Below, piece after piece: positions 27,307 to 34,914 of a stretch of DNA of 39,052 nt. The DNA comes from UBA5794 sp964196275 (lineage in GTDB: Bacteria; Actinomycetota; Acidimicrobiia; Spongiisociales; UBA5794). Made by a program: the position numbers and the translations under genes. Under the pieces are notes generated by a model. It did not search any database. It saw only the letters and a list, made by a program, of their open reading frames with translations, and had not been told where the DNA came from. Position 1 is the stretch's first letter; every line of letters begins with the position of its first letter. Location of the stretch: positions 1 through 39,052 of the forward strand of contig CAXMSN010000042.1 in the NCBI GenBank assembly GCA_964196275.1, in the 5' to 3' direction.

Positions 27307-28178
27307 TCGAGAAGCGTCTTCAGGTCGTCGAAGAATATGCCGTCACGCCACGGGAACGTGAAGTTAAAACCCGGTCCTCTGAAGAAGGACCCGAAGATCG
27401 TCAACACGGACGCACCCATCACGAACACGGTGAAGATCGAGATCGCAAGCTTCCTGTCCGACGGCCGCACCGATGGATTCCGGTCGATGTACGGGACGAA
27501 GGCAAGAGCGACAACGCCGACCGTCGGGATGATCACGCCGGCGACCTGTGGGTCGAAGTAGGCCAACAACTCCTGGAGTCCGAGGAAGTACCACGGCGCC
27601 TTTGACGGGTTCGGCTGTTCGTTGAAGTTTGCGAACTCGAGCAGCGGGGCATCGACGAACGCCGAGAGCAATGTCAAGAACGCAAGCATCGCGAGAAGTG
27701 CAACGAACTCGATCGCCAGCAGGTGCGGCCAGACGTTGACCTTGTCCTGTGGCTCCTTCGTCGTGCCCTGGATGGCTCCCGCCTTGACGACGGTCAGGAG
27801 TCGTTGTGTGCGGACTCCCGGTGGTGGGCCCGTGGGGGCGGCAGCGGTTGGGGCGGCGGCCGAAGGTGCAGCGGCGGCTGCAGGTGCACCTGGAGCACCT
27901 GCTCCGGCCATGGCTGGCACCGCTGTGCCGTCGGCCTTTGCCCTGGCGAACATCGCTCGTTCGAGCAAGGAGCGGGGGACTCCGAATTTCGAAGCGTCGG
28001 CATCGAGATCCCTGCCACCACCGTCGGACGCAGCGGCAACAGGAGCGGCTGCGGAGGCACTGGCGGCCGGCGCCGCTTCGCCCTTCATCTCTGCGAGGAC
28101 ATCCTCAACGGGTCGCCCCTCGGCTTTGGCTCTCGCTTCGGCTGCCCGCCTCAGGAGATTCTCTGGTAGCTGTGCCAC
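27303..28178 (-). CDS. Cytochrome b6/f-type subunit IV with N-terminal repeat modules
   Basis: A 291-aa protein. The C-terminal half (about 145-291) is the cytochrome b C-terminal domain: KAPWYFLGLQELLAYFDP (the PEWY-region equivalent) and IDRNPSVRPSDRKLA, with three helices. The first 120 residues are unusual: two copies of a helical module, LPENLLRRAAEARA (from residue 4) and VPRSLLERAMFARA (67-80), joined by Ala/Pro-rich linkers. Similar modules occur three times in the cytochrome c gene at 32174. The GTG start has AAGGAG just upstream and lies 9 bases after the cytochrome b6 stop. Confidence 0.9.
   Translation of the reverse strand: MAQLPENLLRRAAEARAKAEGRPVEDVLAEMKGEAAPAASASAAAPVAAASDGGGRDLDADASKFGVPRSLLERAMFARAKADGTAVPAMAGAGAPGAPAAAAAPSAAAPTAAAPTGPPPGVRTQRLLTVVKAGAIQGTTKEPQDKVNVWPHLLAIEFVALLAMLAFLTLLSAFVDAPLLEFANFNEQPNPSKAPWYFLGLQELLAYFDPQVAGVIIPTVGVVALAFVPYIDRNPSVRPSDRKLAISIFTVFVMGASVLTIFGSFFRGPGFNFTFPWRDGIFFDDLKTLLE
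27906..28172 (-). repeat. Two diverged repeat modules in subunit IV N-terminus
   Basis: The coding segments for residues 3-33 (28080-28172) and 64-91 (27906-27989) encode the pattern P-x-x-L-hydrophobic-x-R-x-A-x-x-A-R-A-K-A-x-G. It is shared with the three modules of the cytochrome c at 32174-33586. The second copy lacks the C-terminal V-L part. Confidence 0.7.
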
Positions 28179-28187
28179 TGATTCTCC

Positions 28188-28964
28188 TTAAAGGGGTCCT
28201 GAGACGCCGCCGTCTTTACGGACCCGCCAGAAGTGGACGGCCATGAAGATGACGGTGATGAACGGAATGAAGAGGACGTGGAGGGTGTACCAACGAAGAA
28301 GGGTGTCCGCCGTGATCTGGACTCCACCAATCAGTACGAAACTGACCTGATCACCGAATACGGGCGCGTAAGCACCCATGTTGGTGCCCACGGTTACGGC
28401 CCACAACGCAAGCTGGTCCCACGGCAAGAGGTAGCCAGTGAACGACAAGAGGAGGGTCAGCGTGAGGAGGATCATGCCGACGACCCAGTTGAATTCGCGC
28501 GGTGGCTTGTAGGCACCGTGGTAGAAGACACGGGTCATGTGGAGGAAGACGGTGAGCACCATAATGTGGGCGCCCCACCGGTGCATGTTGCGCACAAGCT
28601 GGCCGAACGCAACGTCGGTCGCGAGTGCCTGAAGATCGAAGTACGCCTGTGGCGAAGTCGGGCGGTAGTAGAACATCAGGAAGATTCCGGTGACCGTCAG
28701 GAGGATGAACAGGAAGAAGCTCAGGCCACCGAGACACAATGTGTAGGAGAGGCGGACGCCATGCCTCTTCACCTTCACCGGATGGAGGTGATACAGCACA
28801 TTGTTCATCACGACGTATGCGCGGTTTCGAGGTGAGTCGCCCCCGTCGGCTCGCGCAGGGGAACCGGGGCGGAAGATGGATGTCCACACCTGAGAGTTGC
28901 GGAGATGGTCTCCCATTCCGCCGACGAGGGTTCCGAGCCCTCCTCTCCCCTTCTCGTCTGCCAC
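28188..28964 (-). CDS. Cytochrome b6-type diheme cytochrome b, N-terminal subunit
   Basis: A 258-aa quinol-oxidising subunit with four helices. The two b hemes are ligated by His128/His142 and His229/His244; the 15-residue spacing of the second pair is the b6-type rather than bc1-type spacing. Cys77 in LCLGGLS aligns with the b6 cysteine that binds the extra heme c_i. Further b6 hallmarks are FYYRPTSPQAYFD, KPPREFNWVVG and the end VRKDGGVSGPL. About 50 extra N-terminal residues precede the core. The GTG start has AGAGGAG 7 nt upstream. A split b6/IV arrangement is unlike the single long QcrB of most actinobacteria. Confidence 0.92.
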   Translation of the reverse strand: MADEKGRGGLGTLVGGMGDHLRNSQVWTSIFRPGSPARADGGDSPRNRAYVVMNNVLYHLHPVKVKRHGVRLSYTLCLGGLSFFLFILLTVTGIFLMFYYRPTSPQAYFDLQALATDVAFGQLVRNMHRWGAHIMVLTVFLHMTRVFYHGAYKPPREFNWVVGMILLTLTLLLSFTGYLLPWDQLALWAVTVGTNMGAYAPVFGDQVSFVLIGGVQITADTLLRWYTLHVLFIPFITVIFMAVHFWRVRKDGGVSGPL

Positions 28965-28985
28965 GTTGGTGCTCCTCTTCAGCTC

Positions 28986-29429
28986 TTACCAGCGGACGCC
29001 GTACGAGACACCGCTCTTGGTGTCTCGTTCGCCATTGTCAAATTCCCATGGCGCTGCCTCAAAGGGCTCTGTCCCAGCAGCGAGTGATCCACCGAATTTC
29101 CCGATGGTGATCACGTTCGTCGGGCAGCGATCGACGCACAGTTTGCACCGCGTGCACTCGGTATCGTCTATCAGAAACATCGCCTGATTTTCTGCCTTAT
29201 CGTTCGGATCTTCGACGCCCACAGCCTCCGCGATGACGCTCGTCGACAGTATGTGGATGCACTTCCACGGACAGATGTCGACGCAACCCGCACACAGGAT
29301 GCATTCGGACTGGTTGATGTGAATGAACTGCTTCGGCTTGACGGCTGCCGTCATGTACGCGGTGTCTACGACTGCGAGTTGGTAGTCGTCCCTGATTGGA
29401 GGGGTCTCCAGCCATACTTCTTTGGCCAT
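28986..29429 (-). CDS. 2[4Fe-4S] ferredoxin within the Rieske/b operon
   Basis: A 147-aa ferredoxin with two cluster motifs: Cys43, 46, 49, 53 (CILCAGCVDICP) and Cys92, 95, 98, 102 (CTRCKLCVDRCP), separated by a roughly 38-residue insert. There is a 30-residue N-terminal extension and a 40-residue tail, and no signal peptide, so it is cytoplasmic. Encoded between a four-helix membrane protein and cytochrome b6, it may deliver electrons to, or take them from, the complex on the cytoplasmic side, where heme c_i would lie. That role is an inference. Confidence 0.88.
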   Translation of the reverse strand: MAKEVWLETPPIRDDYQLAVVDTAYMTAAVKPKQFIHINQSECILCAGCVDICPWKCIHILSTSVIAEAVGVEDPNDKAENQAMFLIDDTECTRCKLCVDRCPTNVITIGKFGGSLAAGTEPFEAAPWEFDNGERDTKSGVSYGVRW

Positions 29430-29430
29430 C

Positions 29431-30015
29431 TCAGCGGTCCACCCTCAGCGGACGACCGTAGCTCGAGACCGGAGTCGGCTTCGGCTGGTCAGCCTTCTTT
29501 GCTCTCTCCTGCATCTGGTACATCACGACCGGGATAACGATGACCATCGTCGTGGCGTACCCGGCGACGATCATGTCCTTGAGGGTGGCGTAGGAGATCT
29601 CGACTTCGTTGTTCATCGCGAGGATCGGAGGGATCGTCACGAAGATCTTCGCTGGCGTCCAATCGAGCGTCGCCTGGAAGAGCGTCAGCATCTGGTTCGG
29701 GACCACAGCGAACAAAATGGTCATCAAACCAGAGAACAACAACGCTCCGAGCATCGCCCTCGCCCATGTCAGCTTCCGCTTGTAGATGAAGCCGAACGTG
29801 AGGCCCGCCAATATGAGGAGAACGCCCCCGAGAGCCACAGATTGTGCGGTGATCACAAGAACCCAGTTGCGTGGAACGAGGCTGTACAACTCCTGGCCGA
29901 ACTCGTCGACTTCTGGCGCTTCAGCCATATGGGAGATTACAGACCCAAGAATCACCGTCACGAATCCTACGAGGACCGCGCCGACGCCGATAAATGCACG
30001 TGTTCGTTCGTTCAC
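29431..30015 (-). CDS. Four-helix membrane protein of unknown function, first gene of Rieske/b operon
   Basis: A 194-aa protein with helices at roughly 7-27, 50-74, 83-104 and 147-166; no family recognised. No heme motif or cysteine cluster is present. The loop QATLDWTPAKIFVTIPP and the C-terminal tail rich in Lys, Pro and Arg are notable. The GTG at 30015 is supported by AAGGA 6 nt upstream; the frame is open further upstream without a ribosome site. It ends one base before the ferredoxin start, so it may be the ferredoxin's membrane partner. Confidence 0.75.
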   Translation of the reverse strand: MNERTRAFIGVGAVLVGFVTVILGSVISHMAEAPEVDEFGQELYSLVPRNWVLVITAQSVALGGVLLILAGLTFGFIYKRKLTWARAMLGALLFSGLMTILFAVVPNQMLTLFQATLDWTPAKIFVTIPPILAMNNEVEISYATLKDMIVAGYATTMVIVIPVVMYQMQERAKKADQPKPTPVSSYGRPLRVDR

Positions 30016-30221
30016 ATTTCTTCCTTGATGCGGCGTCATTCTATGCAGACTGTGGACTCTCCGATAGTCATAGCGATCCGAAGTTGTCGAGCGAGCCAAA
30101 CGCACGCCTGGCGCTCTGTATGCAGAGGCGAAGGAATACATGTGGCTGCCTGTCTGCGGCTAGAGTTGCGACCGCCGAACAACGGCAGGGCAACGTACCG
30201 CACCAGGAGGACGCCCAAAGC
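30016..30221. promoter_or_regulatory. Bidirectional promoter region between bc operon and CcoN/CcoO-like operon
   Basis: This 206-base gap separates two divergent respiratory operons and must hold both promoters. It contains a direct repeat TATGCAGA at 30042-30049 and 30119-30126, 77 bases apart, and a good AGGAGG ribosome site at 30205-30210 for the plus-strand gene. No clear Rex or other known operator was found. Confidence 0.4.
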
Positions 30222-32168
30222 GTGACCGCTGAAATCTCGTCCAACGAAGCGCAGGACAGCGCGACGGATTCGAACACGCCCGCCATTGCACGGCGCTACA
30301 CGATCGTTGCAGCGGTGTTCCTCGTCCTCGGAGCCATCGCAGCCACGTTCGCAGGGCTTCAGGCCGTCTTCCCCACTTACTTGGGAGAGATCGGTGAACT
30401 CTCGTACGGCCGCATGGCCCCGGCGAGCCGGACACTCCTCACTGAGGGATGGTTGGCGATCGGGCTTCTCGGGGCCTCACTCTATGCGATCGCCAAGGTC
30501 ACAGGTTCAGAGATCAGACGGTCGCTCCTGGCAAACATCGCACTGGCGCTCCTCACCGTCGGCGGACTCCTGGGAGCCGCTGCGATCTTCGCTGGCTTCC
30601 AGACGGGTATCGCAGGGTTCGAGGCTCCGGTCTGGGCAAGGGCGATAACGGTCCTTGGATATGTTCTCGCCGCCATCTCGATTTCGTCGACGGCTCGCAA
30701 CACCGGCGATTCACTCGGTGCGACTGGCTGGTATCTCACAGCGTCGGCATGGTGGCTTGCCGCTACGAGCATCCTCAGTCTGATTCCCGCTCTTGCGTTC
30801 ACCCCTGGCGTCAATCTCGTTCCCGCCATGGACGGGATCTCAGGGACGATCTTGACGTCCTTTGCCGGCGCCGGCATGACGGGCATGTTCGTCATCGCGA
30901 CCAGCATCGGGCTGTTGTACTTTGCGGCGACCTCGCTGACCGGGACCGATCCATCCGAACCCCGCCCGCTCGGCGCTCTTGGCTTCTGGTCGGTGGCGAT
31001 CGTGTGGGGCTCCATGGGTGCAACACCGCTGATCTTCTCCGCAGCTCCAGACTGGTACGAGACGCTCGGTGTCGGCATCGCCATCGCCGCATTCGTGCCG
31101 CTCCTCGCCGTCGCTGCGGACCTCGGCCTCATGTTCAGGGGCACGGTCGACAAGATCACAGACAGGGCCACACTCCGATATGCATCGGTCGCCTTCCTTG
31201 CTTTCGCAGGAGCGACAGGGGCGAATGTGATCCTGACGTTCCGCACGACGAGTTCCGTCGTCGGGTTCACGACGTGGCAGATAGGCACGCGATCGCTCAT
31301 CGTTCTCGGCGGGGCGACGTTCGCGATCTTCGCCGCACAGTCGATCATGCGGGGTGGCCGTTCGTCCGGTACCTCCTTCCACTTCAGTTGGTCCGTAAGC
31401 GGACTGATCGGCGTCGCTGCAGGCTCCCTCATGGGGGGTGCGATAGCTGGCTTCTCGTGGGCGGCTGGCCCAACGGCAGGCGCATACGTCAACAGCGGCG
31501 ACGCGTGGGAGATCACGGCAGTATCGCTTGAGCCGTTCCTCCTGATCATCGGCGTGTCGCTCGCCTTGTTCGCTGTCGCTCAGATCTTCTACCTCATCAC
31601 CTTGTTCGGATCCAGCGAAGACGAGGACCTCGTCGTGCCTGACGGCTCGGCCGAGTTCGACCTCCAATTCGAAGGTCGCTCGAAATACCCGACGTGGAGA
31701 CGCCTGGTCTGGGGTGGCGTCACGGTGTGGGTTACAGCGAGCCTCCTCACCGGCTTCCTGCCAATGCTTGACCCTGGCAACTCTGAGGCCACGAGACTCG
31801 GCGAAACGAGGGTCTACGTCGACGGCTCGTCAGAACTCGAAGGACGCAACCTGTACATCTCTGAGGGTTGCGTCGAGTGCCACAGCCAGACGGTTCGACC
31901 GGTGGCTGCAGACGTCGGGCTCGGAGCCGTCAGCTTGGCTGGCGACTACGCCAACGAGGCACCTGTCTTCAGCGGAATCGTTCGGTTGGGCCCAGACCTC
32001 ATGCACTACGCAGGTGAAGGCGGTCTCGATGCTGCTCAGGTCGGGAATCATCTGAGGGACCCACAGGCGACCAGAGCGTGGTCTGTCATGCCGTCGTACT
32101 CGTATCTGTCTGACTCAGAGATCGATCAGTTGGTCAGCTACATACAAACTTTGAAGACGCTGAGGTAG
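30222..32168 (+). CDS. Histidine-less CcoN-like membrane domain fused to CcoO-type cytochrome c
   Basis: A 648-aa protein. Residues 25-465 contain about 12 helices and align in order with cbb3 oxidase subunit I: LSYGRMAPASRT, LGFWSVAIVWGSMGATP, APDWYETLGV, ATLRYASVAF and TTWQIGTRSL. The positions of the six metal-binding histidines are Ser69, Gly216 or Ala217, Thr268, Pro269, Thr356 and Ser358, so no heme b, b3 or CuB can bind in the usual way. After a helix (494-513), residues 540-648 match CcoO: GRNLYISEGCVECHSQTVRP with heme c site CVECH (550-554) and a possible Met ligand 623. GTG 30222 is set by AGGAGG 11 nt upstream. Probably an electron-transfer or scaffold subunit, not an oxidase. Confidence 0.85.
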   Translation: MTAEISSNEAQDSATDSNTPAIARRYTIVAAVFLVLGAIAATFAGLQAVFPTYLGEIGELSYGRMAPASRTLLTEGWLAIGLLGASLYAIAKVTGSEIRRSLLANIALALLTVGGLLGAAAIFAGFQTGIAGFEAPVWARAITVLGYVLAAISISSTARNTGDSLGATGWYLTASAWWLAATSILSLIPALAFTPGVNLVPAMDGISGTILTSFAGAGMTGMFVIATSIGLLYFAATSLTGTDPSEPRPLGALGFWSVAIVWGSMGATPLIFSAAPDWYETLGVGIAIAAFVPLLAVAADLGLMFRGTVDKITDRATLRYASVAFLAFAGATGANVILTFRTTSSVVGFTTWQIGTRSLIVLGGATFAIFAAQSIMRGGRSSGTSFHFSWSVSGLIGVAAGSLMGGAIAGFSWAAGPTAGAYVNSGDAWEITAVSLEPFLLIIGVSLALFAVAQIFYLITLFGSSEDEDLVVPDGSAEFDLQFEGRSKYPTWRRLVWGGVTVWVTASLLTGFLPMLDPGNSEATRLGETRVYVDGSSELEGRNLYISEGCVECHSQTVRPVAADVGLGAVSLAGDYANEAPVFSGIVRLGPDLMHYAGEGGLDAAQVGNHLRDPQATRAWSVMPSYSYLSDSEIDQLVSYIQTLKTLR

Positions 32169-32173
32169 GACGA

Positions 32174-32839
32174 ATGGACGAGCTACTCAAGAAGGTCGCC
32201 GAGATTCGCGGTATGCCCGCGTCGCTCGTTGAGCGTTCGGCGCAGGCGCGGGCTGACAAGACCGGAGCCACACTCGAAGAGGTGTTGACAGAATGGGCCG
32301 GCGGAGAAGCAGCCGCCCCGAAAGCTGAAGCCGACTCACCCGAACCCGAACCGGAACCAGCCGCAGCTGAGGATCCGGCGGCTACCGAGCCATCTGTACC
32401 GGGAACTATCACCGTCGACTATCTCATCTCGCTCGCAGCGGAAGCGAAGCGGATGCCACCGAAACTGATCCAGTCATCAGCAGCAGCACGATCCGAACAC
32501 TCCGGCGAATCGATCGAGTCTGTACTCGCCGGTTGGGCGGGCGTCGATCTCGACGAACTGCAAGAGCAGGCCGCCGCCGCTCCTGCCGAGCCAGCACAGC
32601 CTGATACGCCACCTGCGGCTTCCACTCCCGAGGAACCTTCCGCCCCAGCCGACGAAACTCCCGCTCCCGCTGCGGTACCCGTCGCTGCGGCCGCCGCTGC
32701 AGCCATGACGCTTGACCAATTGCTCGACAAAGTGGCAGAGGTCAAGGGCATGCCAGCATCGCTCACGAAGCGTTCGGCTGAAGCTCGAGCCAAAAAGACT
32801 GGTGAGCCTCTCGAGGCCGTCCTTCTTGACTGGGCCGGC
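32174..32839 (+). repeat. Three-copy repeat array encoding the MPASL-RSA-ARA module
   Basis: Units lie at 32174-32302, 32411-32542 and 32708-32839. The shared protein pattern is L-hydrophobic-x-hydrophobic-A-E-x-[KR]-x-M-P, then L, then S-A-x-A-R, then G, then E-x-V-L-x-x-W-A-G. Units 1 and 3 are nearly alike; unit 2 is more diverged. Linker DNA is unrelated between copies. Confidence 0.85.
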
Positions 32840-33586
32840 CTCGACGCCGACACGGTCATCGCAGCGTCAGGTGCCGCACCCGCTGCAGAAGCTGCAGCAC
32901 CGGCTGCTGCTGAGCCGACAGACGCTCCTGAAGAAGCCGCCCCGGAGTCAACAGAGATCGAGGTGATCGAGGGCGAAGCCCCGGAGGCACAGGCTGACGA
33001 TGACGAAGCGGATGGATCTCCCGCGGCCACGACCAGCCGCTACCCAGTGTGGCTCGCTGCTGCCTTCGTTCTCATCCCCATCCTTGCCGTCATGTACATC
33101 CTCGTCGCACCAGACGGACCGGACTGCGGGACGGGCGGCCAACTCCTCGTTGATCCCTCCACCGGGAACGCTGTGAACTGTGACGGGTCTGCCTACGGCA
33201 GTTCAACCGTCGACAACTTCGCAGCCGGAGCTGCCGTGTACACACAATGCGTCGCATGCCATGCAACGGACGGTTCAGGCGGCGTCGGTCCGGCCTTCAC
33301 TGGCGGCGCCGTACTCGCAACGTTCCCAGCAGAGTCGTGCACCGACCACATCGATTGGGTCGAACTCGGAACGGGCGGCTGGCCCGACTCGACATACGGT
33401 GCGACGGCGAAGCCAGTTGGCGGTGGAGGGGTGATGCCGGCATTCGGTACAACCCTCGACGAAGTCGCCCTCGCACAGGTCGTTCTGTACGAGCGGGTCC
33501 AATTCGGAGGCCAGGATCTCGCTGCAGCCGAGGTGGATTGCGGACTCGTCACGCAGGAAGATGCCGCTGCAGCATCCGCAGGCTGA
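32174..33586 (+). CDS. Membrane cytochrome c with three N-terminal repeat modules
   Basis: A 470-aa protein. Three copies of a 43-44-residue module (1-43, 80-123, 179-222) are separated by Pro/Ala/Glu-rich linkers. A single helix (291-312) follows, then an extracytoplasmic cytochrome c domain with heme site CVACH (359-363), axial Met421 in GVMPAFG, and extra cysteines (318, 336, 389, 456) that could form disulfides. The modules would therefore be cytoplasmic. It starts 5 bases after the CcoN/CcoO-like stop with GAGG 8 nt upstream, so it is probably CcoP-like in position. Subunit IV shares the module, suggesting the two complexes touch. Confidence 0.85.
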   Translation: MDELLKKVAEIRGMPASLVERSAQARADKTGATLEEVLTEWAGGEAAAPKAEADSPEPEPEPAAAEDPAATEPSVPGTITVDYLISLAAEAKRMPPKLIQSSAAARSEHSGESIESVLAGWAGVDLDELQEQAAAAPAEPAQPDTPPAASTPEEPSAPADETPAPAAVPVAAAAAAAMTLDQLLDKVAEVKGMPASLTKRSAEARAKKTGEPLEAVLLDWAGLDADTVIAASGAAPAAEAAAPAAAEPTDAPEEAAPESTEIEVIEGEAPEAQADDDEADGSPAATTSRYPVWLAAAFVLIPILAVMYILVAPDGPDCGTGGQLLVDPSTGNAVNCDGSAYGSSTVDNFAAGAAVYTQCVACHATDGSGGVGPAFTGGAVLATFPAESCTDHIDWVELGTGGWPDSTYGATAKPVGGGGVMPAFGTTLDEVALAQVVLYERVQFGGQDLAAAEVDCGLVTQEDAAAASAG

Positions 33587-33626
33587 CCTTCAGGTCTTGC
33601 AGTGATCAGCCGGTAGTCTCCACACG

Positions 33627-34862
33627 ATGAGCACATCGGCTGAAACATCGGTACTGGTCGTCGGTGGCGGGCCCGGAGGAGCATCTGCCGCATACTGGCT
33701 TGCCCGCAACGGCATTGACGTTCATCTCGTCGAGAAGAAGCAGTACCCGCGCGAGAAAGCCTGCGGGGATGGACTCACGCCACGAGCCATCCATCAACTC
33801 CTGGCGATGGGTTTCGACTTCGAGGGACTGGACCTGCACCGCATCGATGGTCTCCGCTCCTACGCAGGAGGACTGAAGATCGAACTCGGATGGCCAGAGC
33901 ACTCCGTACTCCCCAACTGGGGCGCCACGATGCGCCGAGCAGATCTCGACGGCACCGTTGCGGCACTCGCAGAGGCCCAGGGGGCCCGCATCGAACAGGG
34001 TACGACCGCCACACCGATCTACGAGAGCAACGCCGTCACAGGGGTCGAACTCACGAACGCCGACGGCACCCGAACCAAGCACCCCGACTTCGTAGTGATC
34101 GCCGACGGCTCGAATTCCCGGTTCGGCCGTGGTGTCGGAGCAAGCAGACGACGGGACTACCCGTTCGGGCTCGCGGTTCGGGCGTACTACGAGAGCCCGA
34201 ACTCAGATGACCGATTCATCGAGAGCCAGCTCGACATCAGGGACGACCAAGGCCGTGCCATGCCCGGCTATGGCTGGGTCTTCCCGCTCGGAGATGGCGA
34301 GATCAACGTCGGAGCGGGACTTGTCTCGACGTTCAAGGGTTGGAAGGACATAAACACTTCCCACATCCTCGATGCCTATTCGGGTGACCTGCCAGACCAC
34401 TGGAAGGTCGACTCCGAAACATCACACACGAAGCCACTCGGGGGAAAGCTCCCCATGAGCCTGTCGGTTGGCCCGAAGGTCGGTCGCAACTGGTTACTGA
34501 TCGGCGATGCGTCCGGTGCGGTCAACCCGTTCAACGGTGAGGGCATCGACTACGCCTACGAGACCGGGCGCATGGCTGCCCACCACATCGCAGAAGCAGC
34601 CACCACGGAGACCCGATCACTCGCACCGTATGCGGCGGAACTCGAAGAGGTTTACGGCGACTACCACCGCGTCGCACGCGTCTTCGTCAAGGCCATCGGT
34701 AACCCCACCGTTATGAAGACACTCACCACCGTCGGCCTGCGATCAAAGCCACTCATGGAATGGACGCTCAAGGTGATGGCCAACCTCCTCGACCCCGAGG
34801 AAGCCAAGATGTCAGAGCACGTCTACAACGCCATCGAACGCGTAGTCAACGTAGGTTCCTGA
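33627..34862 (+). CDS. Geranylgeranyl reductase family flavoprotein (MenJ-like)
   Basis: A 411-aa FAD-dependent oxidoreductase. It has the FAD motif GGGPGG (13-18), PREKACGDGL (41-50) typical of geranylgeranyl/digeranylgeranyl reductases, YGWVFP (215-220), and the second FAD motif GDASGAVNPFNGEGI (293-307). In actinobacteria the family member MenJ saturates one isoprene unit of menaquinone, which fits a gene beside quinol-oxidising complexes. It could instead act on another polyprenyl lipid. No strong ribosome site precedes the ATG. It is convergent with the radical SAM gene. Confidence 0.88.
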   Translation: MSTSAETSVLVVGGGPGGASAAYWLARNGIDVHLVEKKQYPREKACGDGLTPRAIHQLLAMGFDFEGLDLHRIDGLRSYAGGLKIELGWPEHSVLPNWGATMRRADLDGTVAALAEAQGARIEQGTTATPIYESNAVTGVELTNADGTRTKHPDFVVIADGSNSRFGRGVGASRRRDYPFGLAVRAYYESPNSDDRFIESQLDIRDDQGRAMPGYGWVFPLGDGEINVGAGLVSTFKGWKDINTSHILDAYSGDLPDHWKVDSETSHTKPLGGKLPMSLSVGPKVGRNWLLIGDASGAVNPFNGEGIDYAYETGRMAAHHIAEAATTETRSLAPYAAELEEVYGDYHRVARVFVKAIGNPTVMKTLTTVGLRSKPLMEWTLKVMANLLDPEEAKMSEHVYNAIERVVNVGS

Positions 34863-34914
34863 CGGACAACGGGTGCTGCCGGGTTGCATCATGTCGTCGA
34901 AACGTCTGCCCGCC

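Noticed and set aside
28233..28835. 200-codon plus-strand open frame opposite cytochrome b6
   Set aside because: Composition is that of a shadow frame and the opposite strand encodes an unmistakable cytochrome b6.
29994..30221. N-terminal extension of the CcoN/CcoO-like gene to 29994
   Set aside because: It would overlap the divergent operon start, has no ribosome site and is not hydrophobic; GTG 30222 has AGGAGG upstream.
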